Shown here piece by piece: positions 18,704 to 29,058 of a stretch of 64,000 nt of DNA (position 1 is the first letter of the stretch; each line of letters begins with the position of its first letter). The notes below the pieces were generated by a model, which searched no databases, had not been told where the DNA came from, and saw only the letters and a list, made by a program, of their open reading frames with translations. This DNA is from Mycolicibacterium frederiksbergense (GTDB lineage Bacteria > Actinomycetota > Actinomycetes > Mycobacteriales > Mycobacteriaceae): NCBI RefSeq assembly GCF_012223425.1, contig NZ_CP038799.1:1488001-1552000 (forward strand), given 5' to 3'. The position numbers and the translations under genes are program-made.

Positions 18704-18793
18704 TCAACCCGTGTGTCAGGCTCCGTATACGGCCCAGCGGTCGACGTTGCTGATCACCCTGGAATGTTCCGCCCCGGTAAGGAGAAAGTCGCG

Positions 18794-19696
18794 ATGCCTG
18801 CGCGCTACCTCGATTTCGGGTCGCCCCCACGGCTCACCAACGCCGACACCCGCATCACCATCGAACAGCGAACCCCGCGCTGGCACCGCGGCGACGTCGC
18901 CATCGCCGACGCCCTGGACTTCTGGTCCTTCGCCGGCGCCGCCGCCAACGTCGTCATGCAGCTGTCCTGGCCGGAGGTCGGCTACGGGGTGGCCGAGAGC
19001 CGGGTGAAATCCGGCAGCCTGATGGAGCATCCCTGGAAACGGGCCCGCACCACGACCCAGTACCTCGCCGTCGCCATCCTCGGCACCGCGGAGGAACGCG
19101 CCGCCTACCGGGACGCGGTCAACGGCGCGCATCGTCAGGTGCTCTCCACCGAAGCCAGCCCGGTGCGCTACAACGCTTTCAACCGTGAACTGCAGCTGTG
19201 GGTGGCGGCCTGTCTGTTCGTCGGGTTCGAGGACACCTTCGAACTGCTGCACGGTGCGATGACCGAGGAGCAGGCCGAGCAGTTCTACCGGACCGCGCAA
19301 CCGCTGGGCACCACGCTGCAGGTCACCGCGGACCAATGGCCGGCCACCCGGGCAGATTTCGACGTCTACTGGAACACCGCGTGCGAACGGGTCGCGATGG
19401 ACGATCACATCCGCGAATACCTGATGACACTGGTGGATCTGAAGATGGTCCGGTGGCCGCTGCGGGTGACGTTCGGACCGCTGCTCAAGTTCCTGACCAT
19501 CGGGTCACTGGCGCCGGTGTTCCGCGATGCCATGGGCCTGCATTTCTCGGACGCCGACAGACGGCGCTTCGAGAACCTGTTCGTCTTCGTCTCGTTCGTC
19601 AACCGGTTTCTGCCGCGTTTCATCCGCCAGGGCGCCAGTCAGCTACTGATGGGCGATGTCCGGCGCCGGATCCGCGGCAAAAAGGCGCTGATCTAG
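18794..19696 (+). CDS. MpaB/DUF2236 family oxygenase-like protein
   Basis: A 300-residue protein of the DUF2236 family, which includes heme-dependent Lcp and MpaB-type oxygenases. Seen here are the [24 protein letters not shown] region, the [12 protein letters not shown] block and a conserved [29 protein letters not shown] helix. ATG 18794 follows AAGGAG at 9 bases, which settles the start against the longer frame from 18713. The substrate is unknown. The stop shares CTAG with the stop of ppnP on the other strand. Confidence 0.8.
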   Translation: MPARYLDFGSPPRLTNADTRITIEQRTPRWHRGDVAIADALDFWSFAGAAANVVMQLSWPEVGYGVAESRVKSGSLMEHPWKRARTTTQYLAVAILGTAEERAAYRDAVNGAHRQVLSTEASPVRYNAFNRELQLWVAACLFVGFEDTFELLHGAMTEEQAEQFYRTAQPLGTTLQVTADQWPATRADFDVYWNTACERVAMDDHIREYLMTLVDLKMVRWPLRVTFGPLLKFLTIGSLAPVFRDAMGLHFSDADRRRFENLFVFVSFVNRFLPRFIRQGASQLLMGDVRRRIRGKKALI

Positions 19697-19974
19697 CGGT
19701 ACTCGCACAGGTAGGCCGTCTCGACGTCGGCACGCACCGCGAACGTGCTGGCCGCGGGGACCGTGAATTGCGTTCCCGCCGCGTAGGTTTCCCAGTCGTC
19801 GGCACCGGGCAGTCGTACTGTCAGCGCGCCGGACACCACGCTCATGATCTCCAGCTGGGTGGTCCCGAACTCGAATTCACCGACGGCCATGACGCCGACG
19901 GTGGCCGGCCCTTGCGCGGTCGTGAAGGCGATCGACGCGACATCGCCGCCGAAGTACTCGTTGACTGTGAACAT
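19693..19974 (-). CDS. ppnP: Pyrimidine/purine nucleoside phosphorylase PpnP
   Basis: A 93-residue single-domain cupin of the DUF1255/PpnP family, which splits several nucleosides to base and ribose-1-phosphate; the E. coli protein is 94 residues. [13 protein letters not shown] near the start and the [14 protein letters not shown] and CEYR segments fit the family. The ATG at 19974 gives the normal length; a longer frame to 20124 has no support. Confidence 0.85.
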   Translation of the reverse strand: MFTVNEYFGGDVASIAFTTAQGPATVGVMAVGEFEFGTTQLEIMSVVSGALTVRLPGADDWETYAAGTQFTVPAASTFAVRADVETAYLCEYR

Positions 19975-20032
19975 GGGCGCAGAGTAGCGAGTGGGTACCG
20001 GCACTTCGTCTGCCGGGGTCCGGACCACCTGG

Positions 20033-20980
20033 CTACACCACGTACTTGTGCACGCCGAGCATCGCGTTCTCATCGGCGGGTTCGCGGGTGCAGTCCTGCA
20101 ACGCCGCCGACAATGCCGACTCATCGATGCCGGTGCCGATCAGCACCAGGGTGGTCCCCCGCCCGGCCGCACCACGCTTCTCGAAACGCAGTGAGCTGCC
20201 CACCAACTGCACGCAATAGCGACCACCGTCACCGAAATCCACGAAACCCTTTGCGCGGTAGAGCCCGGCGGGCCGGTCCTGCAGAAAGGCCAGGAAGCGG
20301 CGCGGATTCACCGGCGTATCGGCACTGAACTCCACACTCTGATACTCCGGGTGCTCGTGGTGGTGATCGTCGTCGCGGAGCAGCTCGTCCAGCGACAGCT
20401 GCGCCGGGCGCTCCCGCCGCTGCACCGGAGCGTCGATCAGCAAGCCAGGGTCCACCCGCGCGAAGTCGGTGTACACCAATGGAACTCGTGGGTTCTCGGC
20501 GCGCACCGCGGCCGCCACCGCGTCGGCGTCACCGTCGGCGGCCTTGTTGAGCACCACCAGATCGGCCACCCGCACCCCGTGGCCCAACTCGGCGGGCTGA
20601 GCGGCGTCGACCACCAGCACCAGACCGGCGTAATGGAACCGGTCATCGCCGGCGGTGGCGATGGTGCGTGCCAGCACCGGCGGCTCGGCGATACCGCTGG
20701 CCTCCACCACGATCAGGTCCAAGGCGGGGCGCACCGCGGCAAGCCGGCCCAGCATCTCGGCGGCCTCGGAAGCGTCCACCGCGCAGCAGATGCACCCGTT
20801 GGACAGCGAGGCCATCGCGTCGACCTGGCCGGCGACGAACATCGCATCGATGTTCACCGCACCGAAATCGTTGACCAGAGCCCCGATTCGCACCCCGCGA
20901 CTGTTGCGCAGCAGGTGATTGAGCAGCGTGGTCTTGCCGGCGCCGAGGAAGCCGGCGAGGGCCAGGACGGGCGTACTCAT
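20033..20980 (-). CDS. CobW/YjiA-family metallochaperone GTPase
   Basis: A 315-residue G3E GTPase. Walker A is GFLGAGKTT (10-18) and the metal-binding CxCC motif is in NGCICC (63-66). The GTPase motif EASGIAEP and the NKAA specificity motif follow. A His/Asp-rich patch [10 protein letters not shown] lies in the linker and the C-terminal CobW_C domain ends the protein. Such proteins deliver Zn or Co to client enzymes, often under zinc limitation. The client cannot be named from context. Confidence 0.85.
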   Translation of the reverse strand: MSTPVLALAGFLGAGKTTLLNHLLRNSRGVRIGALVNDFGAVNIDAMFVAGQVDAMASLSNGCICCAVDASEAAEMLGRLAAVRPALDLIVVEASGIAEPPVLARTIATAGDDRFHYAGLVLVVDAAQPAELGHGVRVADLVVLNKAADGDADAVAAAVRAENPRVPLVYTDFARVDPGLLIDAPVQRRERPAQLSLDELLRDDDHHHEHPEYQSVEFSADTPVNPRRFLAFLQDRPAGLYRAKGFVDFGDGGRYCVQLVGSSLRFEKRGAAGRGTTLVLIGTGIDESALSAALQDCTREPADENAMLGVHKYVV

Positions 20981-20995
20981 GGCTCGACTCCGCGG

Positions 20996-21685
20996 CTAGC
21001 CCGGCTTGACGGCGGCGTGCAGCGCGACGATCCCGCCGGTCAGATTGCGCCAGCGCACGGCTTCCCAGCCGGCGTCGCGGATACGGTCGGCCAGTTGCGG
21101 CTGCGTCGGCCAGGCCCGGATCGACTCGGCCAGATACACATAGGCATCCGGGTTGCTCGACACCGCGCGCGCCATCATGGGCAGCGCCTGCATCAGGTAT
21201 TCCTTGTAGGCGGTGGCGAACAGGCCGTTGGTCGGCGTGGAGAACTCGCACACCACCAGCCGCCCACCGGGGCGCGTCACCCGGGCCATCTCCCGCAGCC
21301 CCGCGACGTGGTCGACCACATTGCGCAGCCCGAAGCTGATGGTCACCGCGTCGAACACCCCGTCGGCGAACGGCAGCCTGGTGGCATCCCCGGCCACCTT
21401 GGGCACGCTGCGGGAGGCGCCGGCGGCCAGCATGCCGACCGAGAAGTCCGCGGCCACACACCAGGCGCCCGAGCCGGCCAGTTCGACCGTCGACACCGCG
21501 GTGCCGGCCGCCAGGTCGAGCACCCGCTCCCCCGGCCCGATGTCCAGCGCCGAGCGGGTCTGACGGCGCCAGTACCGGTCCTGCCCCAGCGACATCACCG
21601 TGTTGGTGATGTCGTAGCGGCGGGCCACGGCGTCGAACATCGACGCGACCTCGTGCGGGTCCTTCTCCAGCGACGCCCTGCTCAT
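20996..21685 (-). CDS. menG: Demethylmenaquinone methyltransferase
   Basis: A 229-residue class I methyltransferase that uses SAM to methylate demethylmenaquinone in the last core step of menaquinone synthesis. The SAM motif VLDLAAGTA (55-63) and the UbiE/MenG signature [15 protein letters not shown] are present. The ATG at 21685 gives the N-terminus [10 protein letters not shown] and the usual size. It corresponds to Rv0558, with the CobW gene 15 bases downstream. Confidence 0.93.
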   Translation of the reverse strand: MSRASLEKDPHEVASMFDAVARRYDITNTVMSLGQDRYWRRQTRSALDIGPGERVLDLAAGTAVSTVELAGSGAWCVAADFSVGMLAAGASRSVPKVAGDATRLPFADGVFDAVTISFGLRNVVDHVAGLREMARVTRPGGRLVVCEFSTPTNGLFATAYKEYLMQALPMMARAVSSNPDAYVYLAESIRAWPTQPQLADRIRDAGWEAVRWRNLTGGIVALHAAVKPG

Positions 21686-21775
21686 CGGATCAAAACTACC
21701 TTGGAGTCTCGAGGTTCCGGGAATGGGGATTCCGTGCTGGGGTCGGTGCAGGCCCAGGGCTGACGTCTCCTCGGC

Positions 21776-21835
21776 GCGAGCAGACACAACTGGCCGCAAA
21801 AGTGGCCCATTTCGGGGCCATTTGTGTCTGTTCGC
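21776..21835. repeat. Intergenic palindrome with 20-bp arms
   Basis: Left arm 21776-21795 (GCGAGCAGACACAACTGGCC) and right arm 21816-21835 are inverted copies with 2 mismatches and a 20-base spacer; a smaller inverted repeat (TGGCCC with GGGCCA) lies inside. It fills the gap between the MFS gene and menG, so it could terminate the MFS transcript. It resembles other long-arm palindromes in this window in placement but not in sequence. Confidence 0.6.
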
Positions 21836-21846
21836 GGGAAAGAGGG

Positions 21847-23436
21847 CTAGGGGTTGCGCACCGCGAGGTAGTGCTCGGAGACCGGCGCACCGTCGGTGTA
21901 GCGCTCCACGGCCTGTTCGATCAGCAGGTCCTGCCCGGTGAGCCGGGTGTGATGTTGGTGCATGTGCTCGCCCCAGGACCGCACGATGAACGTCTCGACG
22001 AACGTCGACTCGTGTTCGACACTGCGGAACAGTCGCCACTGCGAGGCCCCGGTGCGCTGCCGGGACCGGCCGAGGACGTCCATCGCGGCGAGGAAGTTCT
22101 GCTCGTCCTGCGGCGTGACGCGGTAGGCGGTGATCACCAGCACGGGTCCGTCCAGCGGGGCGGGATCGAAAACCAGGTTGGGCTCCGGCCAGTGCGAGGA
22201 CGGCGTCAGGTCGAGGTCACCGGTCCTGGCGTGCAGCGGCCACCACAGCGAGGACAGTCCGCACACCACCAGGAACCCGGCGCTGATCAGCAGGCTCGTG
22301 ACACTGGTGGTGGCCGCGGCGAGCACACCCCAGACCAGCGAGCCGACCGCCTGCCCTCCCATGAAGACCAGCTGGTACACCGACAGCCCGCGGGCGCGCA
22401 CCCACCCCGGCAGGCTCAGCTGCATCGAGGCATTGAGCGTGGACAGCGACAGCAGCCAGGAGGCGCCGCCCACCAGCAGCGCCAGCAACACCGCGACGAA
22501 GTTCGGCACCAGGGCCAGTACCACGGTGGTGAGCGCGAAACCGGCCGCCGCGGTGGTGAGCAACGCGTTCTGGCCGAACCGGGACCGCAACCGCGACAAC
22601 AGGAAGGCACCGAGCACCGCGCCGGCGCCCAGGGCGCCCAGCAGCACCCCATAGCCCGAGGACGACAGGCCGAGTTGGCTGCTCGCGATCACCGGCAGCA
22701 GCCCCCACAGCGCGCTGGCGGGAGCGACGAACAGCGCCGCCCGCAGCAGGATTCGCCGCACGATCGGTGAGCTGCGGATGAACCGCCCGCCCGCGCCGAG
22801 CGCCGCCAGGGCCCGCTCGGGCGGTTCATTGCGTTCCACCACGGCGGGGCGCCAGCAGAAGAGCACGATGACGATCCCGGCGAATGACACGGCGTTGAGC
22901 GCAAAGACCAGGGTCGGGCCGGACAGCGACACCAGCACCCCGGCGATCGCGGGCCCGATGGCCCGGGCCAGGTTGATGCTCATGCTCCCCAGCGCCGCGG
23001 CCGCCGGAATCTGCTGAGCGGGAACGAGATCAGGCTGGATGGCCTGCCAGGCCGGCGCCACCAGCGCCTGCCCGCAACCGATCATGAACAGCAGCATCAG
23101 CAGTACCGCCGGCGTCGTGAGCCCCGCACCGGTCAACGATGCGAGCAGACCCACCCCGGCGGCCATCGCACCCTGGGTGGCGATGAGCAGACGGCGCCGG
23201 TCGATGAGATCGGCCAGCACGCCGGACGGCAACGCCAGCAGCATCACCGGCAGCGTGGTCGCGGTCTGCACCAGCGGCACCAGCACCGCGGCGCGCGGGT
23301 CGCCGACCAACATCCACTGCGCGCCGACGGTCTGCATCCAGGTGCCGAGGTTGGACACCAGCTGCGCTATCCACAGCGCGCGGTAGACCGGCGATCGCAG
23401 CGGCGCCCAGGTCGAGGTGGACGGTGCCGATGCCAT
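21847..23436 (-). CDS. MFS exporter with C-terminal alpha/beta domain
   Basis: A 529-residue transporter of the MFS_3 (EntS-like) type. About ten to twelve membrane helices occupy residues 20-405, with the MFS loop [13 protein letters not shown] between helices 2 and 3. The last 120 residues form a soluble domain ([33 protein letters not shown]) resembling an antibiotic-biosynthesis-monooxygenase fold. ATG 23436 lies just before the first helix; a longer frame is open but looks non-coding. Substrate unknown. Confidence 0.85.
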   Translation of the reverse strand: MASAPSTSTWAPLRSPVYRALWIAQLVSNLGTWMQTVGAQWMLVGDPRAAVLVPLVQTATTLPVMLLALPSGVLADLIDRRRLLIATQGAMAAGVGLLASLTGAGLTTPAVLLMLLFMIGCGQALVAPAWQAIQPDLVPAQQIPAAAALGSMSINLARAIGPAIAGVLVSLSGPTLVFALNAVSFAGIVIVLFCWRPAVVERNEPPERALAALGAGGRFIRSSPIVRRILLRAALFVAPASALWGLLPVIASSQLGLSSSGYGVLLGALGAGAVLGAFLLSRLRSRFGQNALLTTAAAGFALTTVVLALVPNFVAVLLALLVGGASWLLSLSTLNASMQLSLPGWVRARGLSVYQLVFMGGQAVGSLVWGVLAAATTSVTSLLISAGFLVVCGLSSLWWPLHARTGDLDLTPSSHWPEPNLVFDPAPLDGPVLVITAYRVTPQDEQNFLAAMDVLGRSRQRTGASQWRLFRSVEHESTFVETFIVRSWGEHMHQHHTRLTGQDLLIEQAVERYTDGAPVSEHYLAVRNP

Positions 23437-23494
23437 CGTTGCCCCCCCACCACCGTCTTTTCGACCACTGTAGAGGGGCGGACCGGCAGATTCG

Positions 23495-24622
23495 CTAGGC
23501 GGCCTTGCGACGTCGCTGACCGATGACCGATTCGTAATGCCCGAGCAGTTCCTCGCAGACCGCGGGCCAGGTCCGAGCGAGCACGCTGCGCCGGGCGGCG
23601 GCCGAGTACCGGACCCGTTCGGCGACCAGATGGTCCACGGCGCCCGAGAGCCGAGCCTCGAACTCGTCGACACCCAGCAGCAGGCCGGTGTGCATCGGGG
23701 TGACCAGATCCCGCGGTCCGCCGGCATCGGGGGCGATCACCGGCAGACCCGAGGCCATCGCCTCCTGGACGGCCTGGCAGAACGTCTCGTGTTCGCCCGG
23801 GTGCACGAAGACATCCATGCTGGCGTAGGCCGCAGCCAGCTCCGCCCCGCGCAACTCACCGGTGAAAACCGCTGCGGGCATCAAAGATTCGAGCTTACCC
23901 TGGTCGACACCGGCGCCGACGACCACGACCTGCAGGTCATCGCGGGCCGCGAGGGTGGCCAACCGCTCCACGTGCTTCTCCGGGGCGAGCCTGCCGACGA
24001 AACCGATGACCGGCTTACCGTCCGGCGACCACCTGGCCCGCAGCGACTCATCGCGCGCCGACGGGACGAAGCCGGTGATATCGACCCCGCGCCCCCACTT
24101 GTGTAGACGCGGAACACCATGGGCGGCAAGATTTTCCATCGCCGAGGTGGACGGCGCCAGGGTACGGTCGGCCTTGCTGTGCAGCCGACGGGTCCATGCC
24201 CAGGACACCCGCGACAGGACGCCGACGCCGTAGCTCTCGGCGAAACCCGCCACATCGGTCTGAAAGACCGCCACCGCCGGGACACCAAGGTGCCGGGCCG
24301 CATGCACACCGCCCCAGCCGAGCAACGCCGGCGAGGCCAGATGCACCACATCCGGATCGAAACCACGCAGTACGCCGACGATCCGCGGCATGGGCACACC
24401 GAGCGGCAGCGAGGTCACCTTCGGGAACATGTGCGAGGGCACCCGGTGCACCCGGACTCCGTCGTGCACGCGGTCGGCGGGCGGCTGGCCGCGCGGGGTG
24501 TCCGGCGCGATGACCAGAACCTCGTGACCCGTGCGCCGGAGGTGCTCGATCACCCGGAGCACCGAGTTGGTGACGCCGTTGACGTTCGGGAGGAAGGATT
24601 CGGCAACGATTGCAACGCGCAC
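23495..24622 (-). CDS. mgtA: GDP-mannose-dependent alpha-mannosyltransferase MgtA
   Basis: A 375-residue GT4-family glycosyltransferase matching Rv0557 (MgtA, formerly PimB), which adds mannose to a glucuronosyl diacylglycerol membrane anchor in lipomannan-related glycolipid synthesis. Seen are the N-terminal [15 protein letters not shown], the acceptor loop, the donor-binding [14 protein letters not shown] and the EX7E-type block [20 protein letters not shown]. The GTG at 24622 begins directly at the first beta-strand ([10 protein letters not shown]). Confidence 0.88.
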   Translation of the reverse strand: MRVAIVAESFLPNVNGVTNSVLRVIEHLRRTGHEVLVIAPDTPRGQPPADRVHDGVRVHRVPSHMFPKVTSLPLGVPMPRIVGVLRGFDPDVVHLASPALLGWGGVHAARHLGVPAVAVFQTDVAGFAESYGVGVLSRVSWAWTRRLHSKADRTLAPSTSAMENLAAHGVPRLHKWGRGVDITGFVPSARDESLRARWSPDGKPVIGFVGRLAPEKHVERLATLAARDDLQVVVVGAGVDQGKLESLMPAAVFTGELRGAELAAAYASMDVFVHPGEHETFCQAVQEAMASGLPVIAPDAGGPRDLVTPMHTGLLLGVDEFEARLSGAVDHLVAERVRYSAAARRSVLARTWPAVCEELLGHYESVIGQRRRKAA

Positions 24623-24708
24623 ATGAGGACTGTGGCACCGCAGGTTGACAGCACGGTTGCGGGCGGGCATATGGCGTGCGAACACCACGCCAGCGGTACG
24701 GTGGCCTG

Positions 24709-25380
24709 GTGCATCGAATGCTGGCCTTGCTCACCGGTTTGACGCTGCTGACCGCCGTGGGCTGCACAAACCAGATCGAAGGCAGCGCCCAGTCCGATCC
24801 CGTCAAGCCGTTGACACAGGTGAGTGAGGACGGCTTCGGCATTCACGCCGGATTCGACGACGCGCCGGTGCAGATCGAGATCTTCGCCGAACCGCAGTGC
24901 ACGCACTGCGCGGACCTGCAGCACGATGCCGGGGAATCCATCCGGCGCCACATCGCCGCCGGCCGACTTGCCGTCACCTACCGCCCGATGACGTTCCTGG
25001 AGATGTCGGACCACACCTACTCCGAGCGGGTCAGCAACGCGCTGTTCGTCGCGGCCGAGGACGGCCGCACACCCGCGGTGGCATTCCAGAAGTTCGTCGA
25101 GGAACTGTGGGCCGACCAGGACCCGTCCGGCAAGGGACCGACCGATGACGAGCTGGCCGAGAAGGCCCGCGCCGCCGGGATACCCGACGAACTGGCGCAA
25201 CGCATCGCCGACGGCGACGCCGCGGTGGACGCCGCCGAGATGGACGAGATGAACTACGAGTTCCTCTACCTGGTGGACCCGGTGAACACCGGAACACCGA
25301 CGGTGTATGACCTGGTGAACGACGAGAAGGTCGACATCTACGACGAGGACTGGCTGGACACGCTGATGGCGTCTTCCTGA
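24709..25380 (+). CDS. Thioredoxin-fold (DsbA-like) lipoprotein
   Basis: A 223-residue exported protein. The signal peptide ends in a lipobox (LLTAVGC) so it should be lipid-anchored outside the membrane. The thioredoxin-fold active site CTHC follows FAEPQ at about residue 66, and a cis-Pro loop occurs in GTPTVYDL. It resembles mycobacterial DsbA-like proteins and may catalyse disulfide exchange. GTG 24709 or ATG 24718 could be the start. The 3' end overlaps the convergent Rv0556-like gene by 43 bp. Confidence 0.8.
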   Translation: MHRMLALLTGLTLLTAVGCTNQIEGSAQSDPVKPLTQVSEDGFGIHAGFDDAPVQIEIFAEPQCTHCADLQHDAGESIRRHIAAGRLAVTYRPMTFLEMSDHTYSERVSNALFVAAEDGRTPAVAFQKFVEELWADQDPSGKGPTDDELAEKARAAGIPDELAQRIADGDAAVDAAEMDEMNYEFLYLVDPVNTGTPTVYDLVNDEKVDIYDEDWLDTLMASS

Positions 25381-25886
25381 TCTGTGCCGGCCTCGTCCTC
25401 GATCCGCCGGGCGATCACCGCCACCACCAGCAGTGCCGTCCCGGCGATCAGCCAGCCCAGTACCGCGATGGACCCGGCCGGGATGATGGCCAGCGCCGCG
25501 TTGCGGTGCTGCACCCGCACCAGATCGGGATCCGAGCGGTCGTACTCCACGTAGATCCGCATCCCGGTGTCCAGTTCTGACGGATAGAGCACCCCGAGTT
25601 CCGGCCGGTAGGTCACCCGGTCCGGGGTGACGAATTCGATGGTCGAACGCCGCGGGCCGGCGTCGAGCACCTCGGCGGCCGCCACGCCCATATCGGCCTC
25701 GATCCGGCGGTCGTTCTCCCAGGCACCGAGCACCAGCAGCACCGACTGGAACGTCACCAGGCACGCCCCCAGGATGATGCCGACCCGCACCCGGCGGATG
25801 ACCCGCTGCGACCTGGTCTCGGTGCCGTCCCCGAACATCCGCGGGACCCGCAGCCACCGGTCTTTCAGCGTGGTGAACAGTCGCAC
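25338..25886 (-). CDS. Rv0556-like membrane protein
   Basis: A 182-residue protein with two membrane segments (near residues 32-54 and 135-160) and an extracytoplasmic loop between them, ending in an acidic/Ser-rich tail. It occupies the place of Rv0556 next to menD. The DUF3592-like pattern (IEFVTPDRVTYRPELGVLYPSELDTG, VEYD, DLVRV) is seen in small surface-exposed membrane proteins. The GTG overlaps the menD stop by one base, indicating co-translation. Function unknown. Confidence 0.8.
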   Translation of the reverse strand: MRLFTTLKDRWLRVPRMFGDGTETRSQRVIRRVRVGIILGACLVTFQSVLLVLGAWENDRRIEADMGVAAAEVLDAGPRRSTIEFVTPDRVTYRPELGVLYPSELDTGMRIYVEYDRSDPDLVRVQHRNAALAIIPAGSIAVLGWLIAGTALLVVAVIARRIEDEAGTDQEDAISVSSQSSS

Positions 25887-27514
25887 TAGAGCGCCGCCCG
25901 GATGGACGCGTGCAGCGCACGAAGCGATGACCGGTCGGCCTTCACCTCCAGCACCCGCATGCCGTCGAACGGTTGGCGCAGCGCGTCGGCCAGGCCGTCC
26001 ACCTCGATCTGCTTGTTGTCCACGTGATACGCCCGGCACAGCGCCGCGATGTCCACATCGTGGGGGGTGCCGAAGATGCGCGAGGACACATCGGAGAACC
26101 GCGGGTCGCCCTGCTCCAGCAGTTCGAAGATGCCCCCGCCGTTGTCGTTGGACACCACGATGGTGAGATTGCGCGGTCGCGGCTCGGTGGGCCCGATCAG
26201 CAGCCCCGAACTGTCATGCACGAAGGTCAGGTCGCCGATCAGCGCCACGGTGCCCCCACCGTCGGAGCGTTCGTGGGCCAGGGCGGCGCCGATCGCCGTC
26301 GACACGGTGCCGTCTATACCGGCGACGCCGCGGTTGGACCGCACCTTGACCCCCGGAGCGCGCAGACCGACCAGGGTGATATCGCGCACCGGGTTGGAGG
26401 CACCCAGCACCAACTGGTCCCCGTCACGCAGGCCGGCGACCACCGCCGCCGCGACGTGCAGGCCGGTGGTGTGCGGGTGCACGTCGAGCTGGCTGTGCAC
26501 GGCAGCGCAGGTGCGCTCGTTGAGCGCGGCGCAGCGCTGCAGCCACGCCGGATCCGGCGTTCCTGAGGTCACCGCCCGGGTACCGGTGGCCTGCGAGTTG
26601 CCGGACACATCGGGCCAGCGCGGCCCGGTGGTCAACGCGAACACCGGCACCGAGGAGTCGGCCAGCAGCGTGGACACCGTGCGGTGCAGGGTCGGGCGCC
26701 CGGCCATGATGACCTGCTTGGGGTGCAGCAGCGACAGCGCCAGCGGGTGCAGCGGGTTGACCGCAGCCGGCGCCGTCGGCTCGGAGACGGTGGGCAGCCC
26801 GGCCAGGTTGGGATGTGCGCCCGCGCCGTGGCCGGCGATGACGACGGTGTCCGGGGTGAGGTCGATGTCCAGCGGCTGGTCGAAGCTGACCGGCGGGGTG
26901 TAGGTCCAGGACCGCCCGTCGGGACGGCCATCCGGTGTCTCACCGTCGCTGTCGGCGTCGGGGACCAGCGGCTCGCGCAGCGGGATGTCGAACTGCACGG
27001 GCCCCGCATTGGCGGTACGAGATCCCTTGGCCGCCACCAATACCCGGCAGGTCGCCGATCGCCACTGCGCGTTCGCCGCGGCAAGATCGCGGTCCTCGGC
27101 CAGTCCGAGGCTGATACTTTCACGCACCTGGTTGCCGAAGTAGCCGAGCTGTTCCATGGTCTGGTTGGCCCCGGTGCCCAGCAACTCGTAGGGCCGGTTC
27201 GCGCTCAGCACGATCAGCGGCACCCGCGCATAGTTGGCCTCGACCACGGCCGGACCCAGGTTGGCCACCGCGGTACCCGAGGTCATCGCGATGGGTACCG
27301 GCGCCTGCCCGGACACCGCCAGCCCGATGGCCAGGAAACCCGCGGTGCGTTCGTCGATGCGCACGTGCAGACGGATGCGTCCGGCCCGGTCCGCGTCGTG
27401 CAGCGCGAAGGCCAGCGGGGCGTTGCGCGACCCGGGACACAACACCACGTCGCGGACGCCGCCGCGGATCAGTTCGTCGACGACGACGCGGGCCTGGGTC
27501 GTCGAAGGGTTCAC
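25886..27514 (-). CDS. menD: 2-succinyl-5-enolpyruvyl-6-hydroxy-3-cyclohexene-1-carboxylate synthase
   Basis: A 542-residue thiamine-diphosphate enzyme that joins isochorismate and 2-oxoglutarate in menaquinone synthesis. The N-terminus has [13 protein letters not shown] and the catalytic glutamate in RIDERTAGF; the cofactor site [12 protein letters not shown] with the downstream NDNGGGIF is intact. It starts a co-translated pair with the Rv0556-like gene. It is separated from bpoC by 9 bases. Confidence 0.95.
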   Translation of the reverse strand: MNPSTTQARVVVDELIRGGVRDVVLCPGSRNAPLAFALHDADRAGRIRLHVRIDERTAGFLAIGLAVSGQAPVPIAMTSGTAVANLGPAVVEANYARVPLIVLSANRPYELLGTGANQTMEQLGYFGNQVRESISLGLAEDRDLAAANAQWRSATCRVLVAAKGSRTANAGPVQFDIPLREPLVPDADSDGETPDGRPDGRSWTYTPPVSFDQPLDIDLTPDTVVIAGHGAGAHPNLAGLPTVSEPTAPAAVNPLHPLALSLLHPKQVIMAGRPTLHRTVSTLLADSSVPVFALTTGPRWPDVSGNSQATGTRAVTSGTPDPAWLQRCAALNERTCAAVHSQLDVHPHTTGLHVAAAVVAGLRDGDQLVLGASNPVRDITLVGLRAPGVKVRSNRGVAGIDGTVSTAIGAALAHERSDGGGTVALIGDLTFVHDSSGLLIGPTEPRPRNLTIVVSNDNGGGIFELLEQGDPRFSDVSSRIFGTPHDVDIAALCRAYHVDNKQIEVDGLADALRQPFDGMRVLEVKADRSSLRALHASIRAAL

Positions 27515-27523
27515 CCCGACAGC

Positions 27524-28312
27524 CTATTGCTTTGCTTCAGCAAAGAATTCCAGGATCGCCTCGTTGACCGGGTCGGGGTGCTCGATGAAGCCCAGGTGAC
27601 CGGCATCCGGGATCTCCAGGTAGCGCCCACCCGGGATGGCCTCGGCCACCTCGCGGCTCAGATGCGGGGCCATCAGCACATCGTCGCCGAAACCGATGAC
27701 CAGCACCGGCGCCTTGATGTGCGCGTAGGCGGGCAGCCGGTTGCCTTCCGGGGACACCGCGAGCTGACTGCGCAGGCCCGGGGTGTATTTCGTGGGCCAC
27801 ATGGTGAACATCTCGGCCCAGTCCCGCACCGCACGGTCGTCGTTCAGGGTCTTCGGCGAGAAGTTCTCCATCAGCCGGATCTTCGCGTCGTAGCTGGGTG
27901 GCAGTGTGATGTTCGCGTCGTGGAACTCGCGTTCGGCCTTGTTGAAGAAGTCCCGCGCACCGTCGTGGCGGCCCCGGGTCGCCATCAGCACGGCCTGGCT
28001 GACCAACTCGGGCCGCGACACCATCAGTTCCTGGGCGATGAACGAGCCCATCGACACCCCGACCACCCGGACCGGGCCGCCGACCACCTTCTCGATCAGG
28101 GATGCGGTATCGGCCACCACCTGCTCGGTGGTGAAGCCGCTGGCGTTCTCGGTGGCCCCGACGCCGCGATTGTCGAAGGTGATCACGCGGTAGCCGGCCC
28201 GCTGGAAGGCCGGGACCTGATGCAGGTGCCAGGTGCGGCCGGCGCCCCCGCGGCCGGCGATGAAGAGCACCGGTTCGCCGGTGCCGCCCTTGTCGACGTA
28301 AGCCAGATTCAC
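27524..28312 (-). CDS. bpoC: Alpha/beta hydrolase (BpoC type)
   Basis: A 262-residue alpha/beta hydrolase matching Rv0554. The nucleophile serine is Ser88 in GVSMGS, and the acid and histidine appear to lie in GFGDDV and GHLGF. Annotated historically as a non-heme bromoperoxidase. Its place inside the men cluster suggests a MenH-like (SHCHC synthase) or related role, but this is inference. The GTG start is preceded by GAGCGG. Confidence 0.88.
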   Translation of the reverse strand: MNLAYVDKGGTGEPVLFIAGRGGAGRTWHLHQVPAFQRAGYRVITFDNRGVGATENASGFTTEQVVADTASLIEKVVGGPVRVVGVSMGSFIAQELMVSRPELVSQAVLMATRGRHDGARDFFNKAEREFHDANITLPPSYDAKIRLMENFSPKTLNDDRAVRDWAEMFTMWPTKYTPGLRSQLAVSPEGNRLPAYAHIKAPVLVIGFGDDVLMAPHLSREVAEAIPGGRYLEIPDAGHLGFIEHPDPVNEAILEFFAEAKQ

Positions 28313-28322
28313 CCGCTCGAGC

Positions 28323-29048
28323 CTACGTGCGAGCGCGGACCTTGCGGATCGCCTGGTCCCACAGCAGCTGGGTGGTGGCCTTGAGCTGGGCGGGCTTGAG
28401 CAACTCCTTCGACATCAGTGCGGTCGCACTCGCCTTGGTCGCCGCCGATGCCTTCGACATGTGGCCGGAGTCGAACGGCGGCTGCGGGTCGTACTCCATC
28501 GACAGCTGAATGGCCTTCGCACGATCGTCGCCGGCGATGCGGCCCGCCAGCCACAAGCCGAGATCGATACCGGCCGACACCCCGGCGCAGGTCACGATCT
28601 TGTTCTGGGCCGAGCCCTCGGCCGCGACGATCCGCTCATCGCTGACCGGTTCCACCCCGAACGCCTTCAGCAGCGGCACCGCGGCCCAGTGCGAGGTCGC
28701 ACGTTTGTCCCTGAGCAGACCGGCCGCCGCCAGGATCACCGAACCCGAGCACACCGACGTCGTCCACGTCGCCGTCCGGTGAGCCTGCCGCACCCACTCC
28801 AGGACCTTCTCGTCGCGGGCGTGCTCCATCGTGGTGAACCCACCGGGCACCAGCACGATATCGGGCGCGGGTGTCTCGTCGAACGAGTGCGTGGCGCCGA
28901 TGACCAGCACACCCGAGTCGGCGGCAATCGGTCCCGGCTCATGCCACACGAACCGAACCTCTGCGTCGGGCAGCCAACGCAGCGACTCGTAGGGTCCGAT
29001 GAAGTCCAGGGCGGTGAATCCCGGGTACAGCACGATGGCGATCTGCAT
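28323..29048 (-). CDS. DJ-1/PfpI family protein
   Basis: A 241-residue member of the DJ-1/PfpI superfamily. The nucleophile-elbow cysteine sits in TSVCSGS near residue 104, and the family pattern VLVPGGF is present. The C-terminal extension beyond about residue 190 (SKASAATKASATALMSKEL) is Ala/Lys-rich and unusual. ATG 29048 follows AAGGAG at 6 bases. It is 10 bases downstream of a GlxA-type regulator, also with a DJ-1 domain, so the two form a pair. Confidence 0.85.
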   Translation of the reverse strand: MQIAIVLYPGFTALDFIGPYESLRWLPDAEVRFVWHEPGPIAADSGVLVIGATHSFDETPAPDIVLVPGGFTTMEHARDEKVLEWVRQAHRTATWTTSVCSGSVILAAAGLLRDKRATSHWAAVPLLKAFGVEPVSDERIVAAEGSAQNKIVTCAGVSAGIDLGLWLAGRIAGDDRAKAIQLSMEYDPQPPFDSGHMSKASAATKASATALMSKELLKPAQLKATTQLLWDQAIRKVRART

Positions 29049-29058
29049 GATCTCTCCT

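Noticed and set aside
24550..25920. 456-codon frame covering mgtA to menD
   Set aside because: It spans several real genes and their gaps in the wrong frame.
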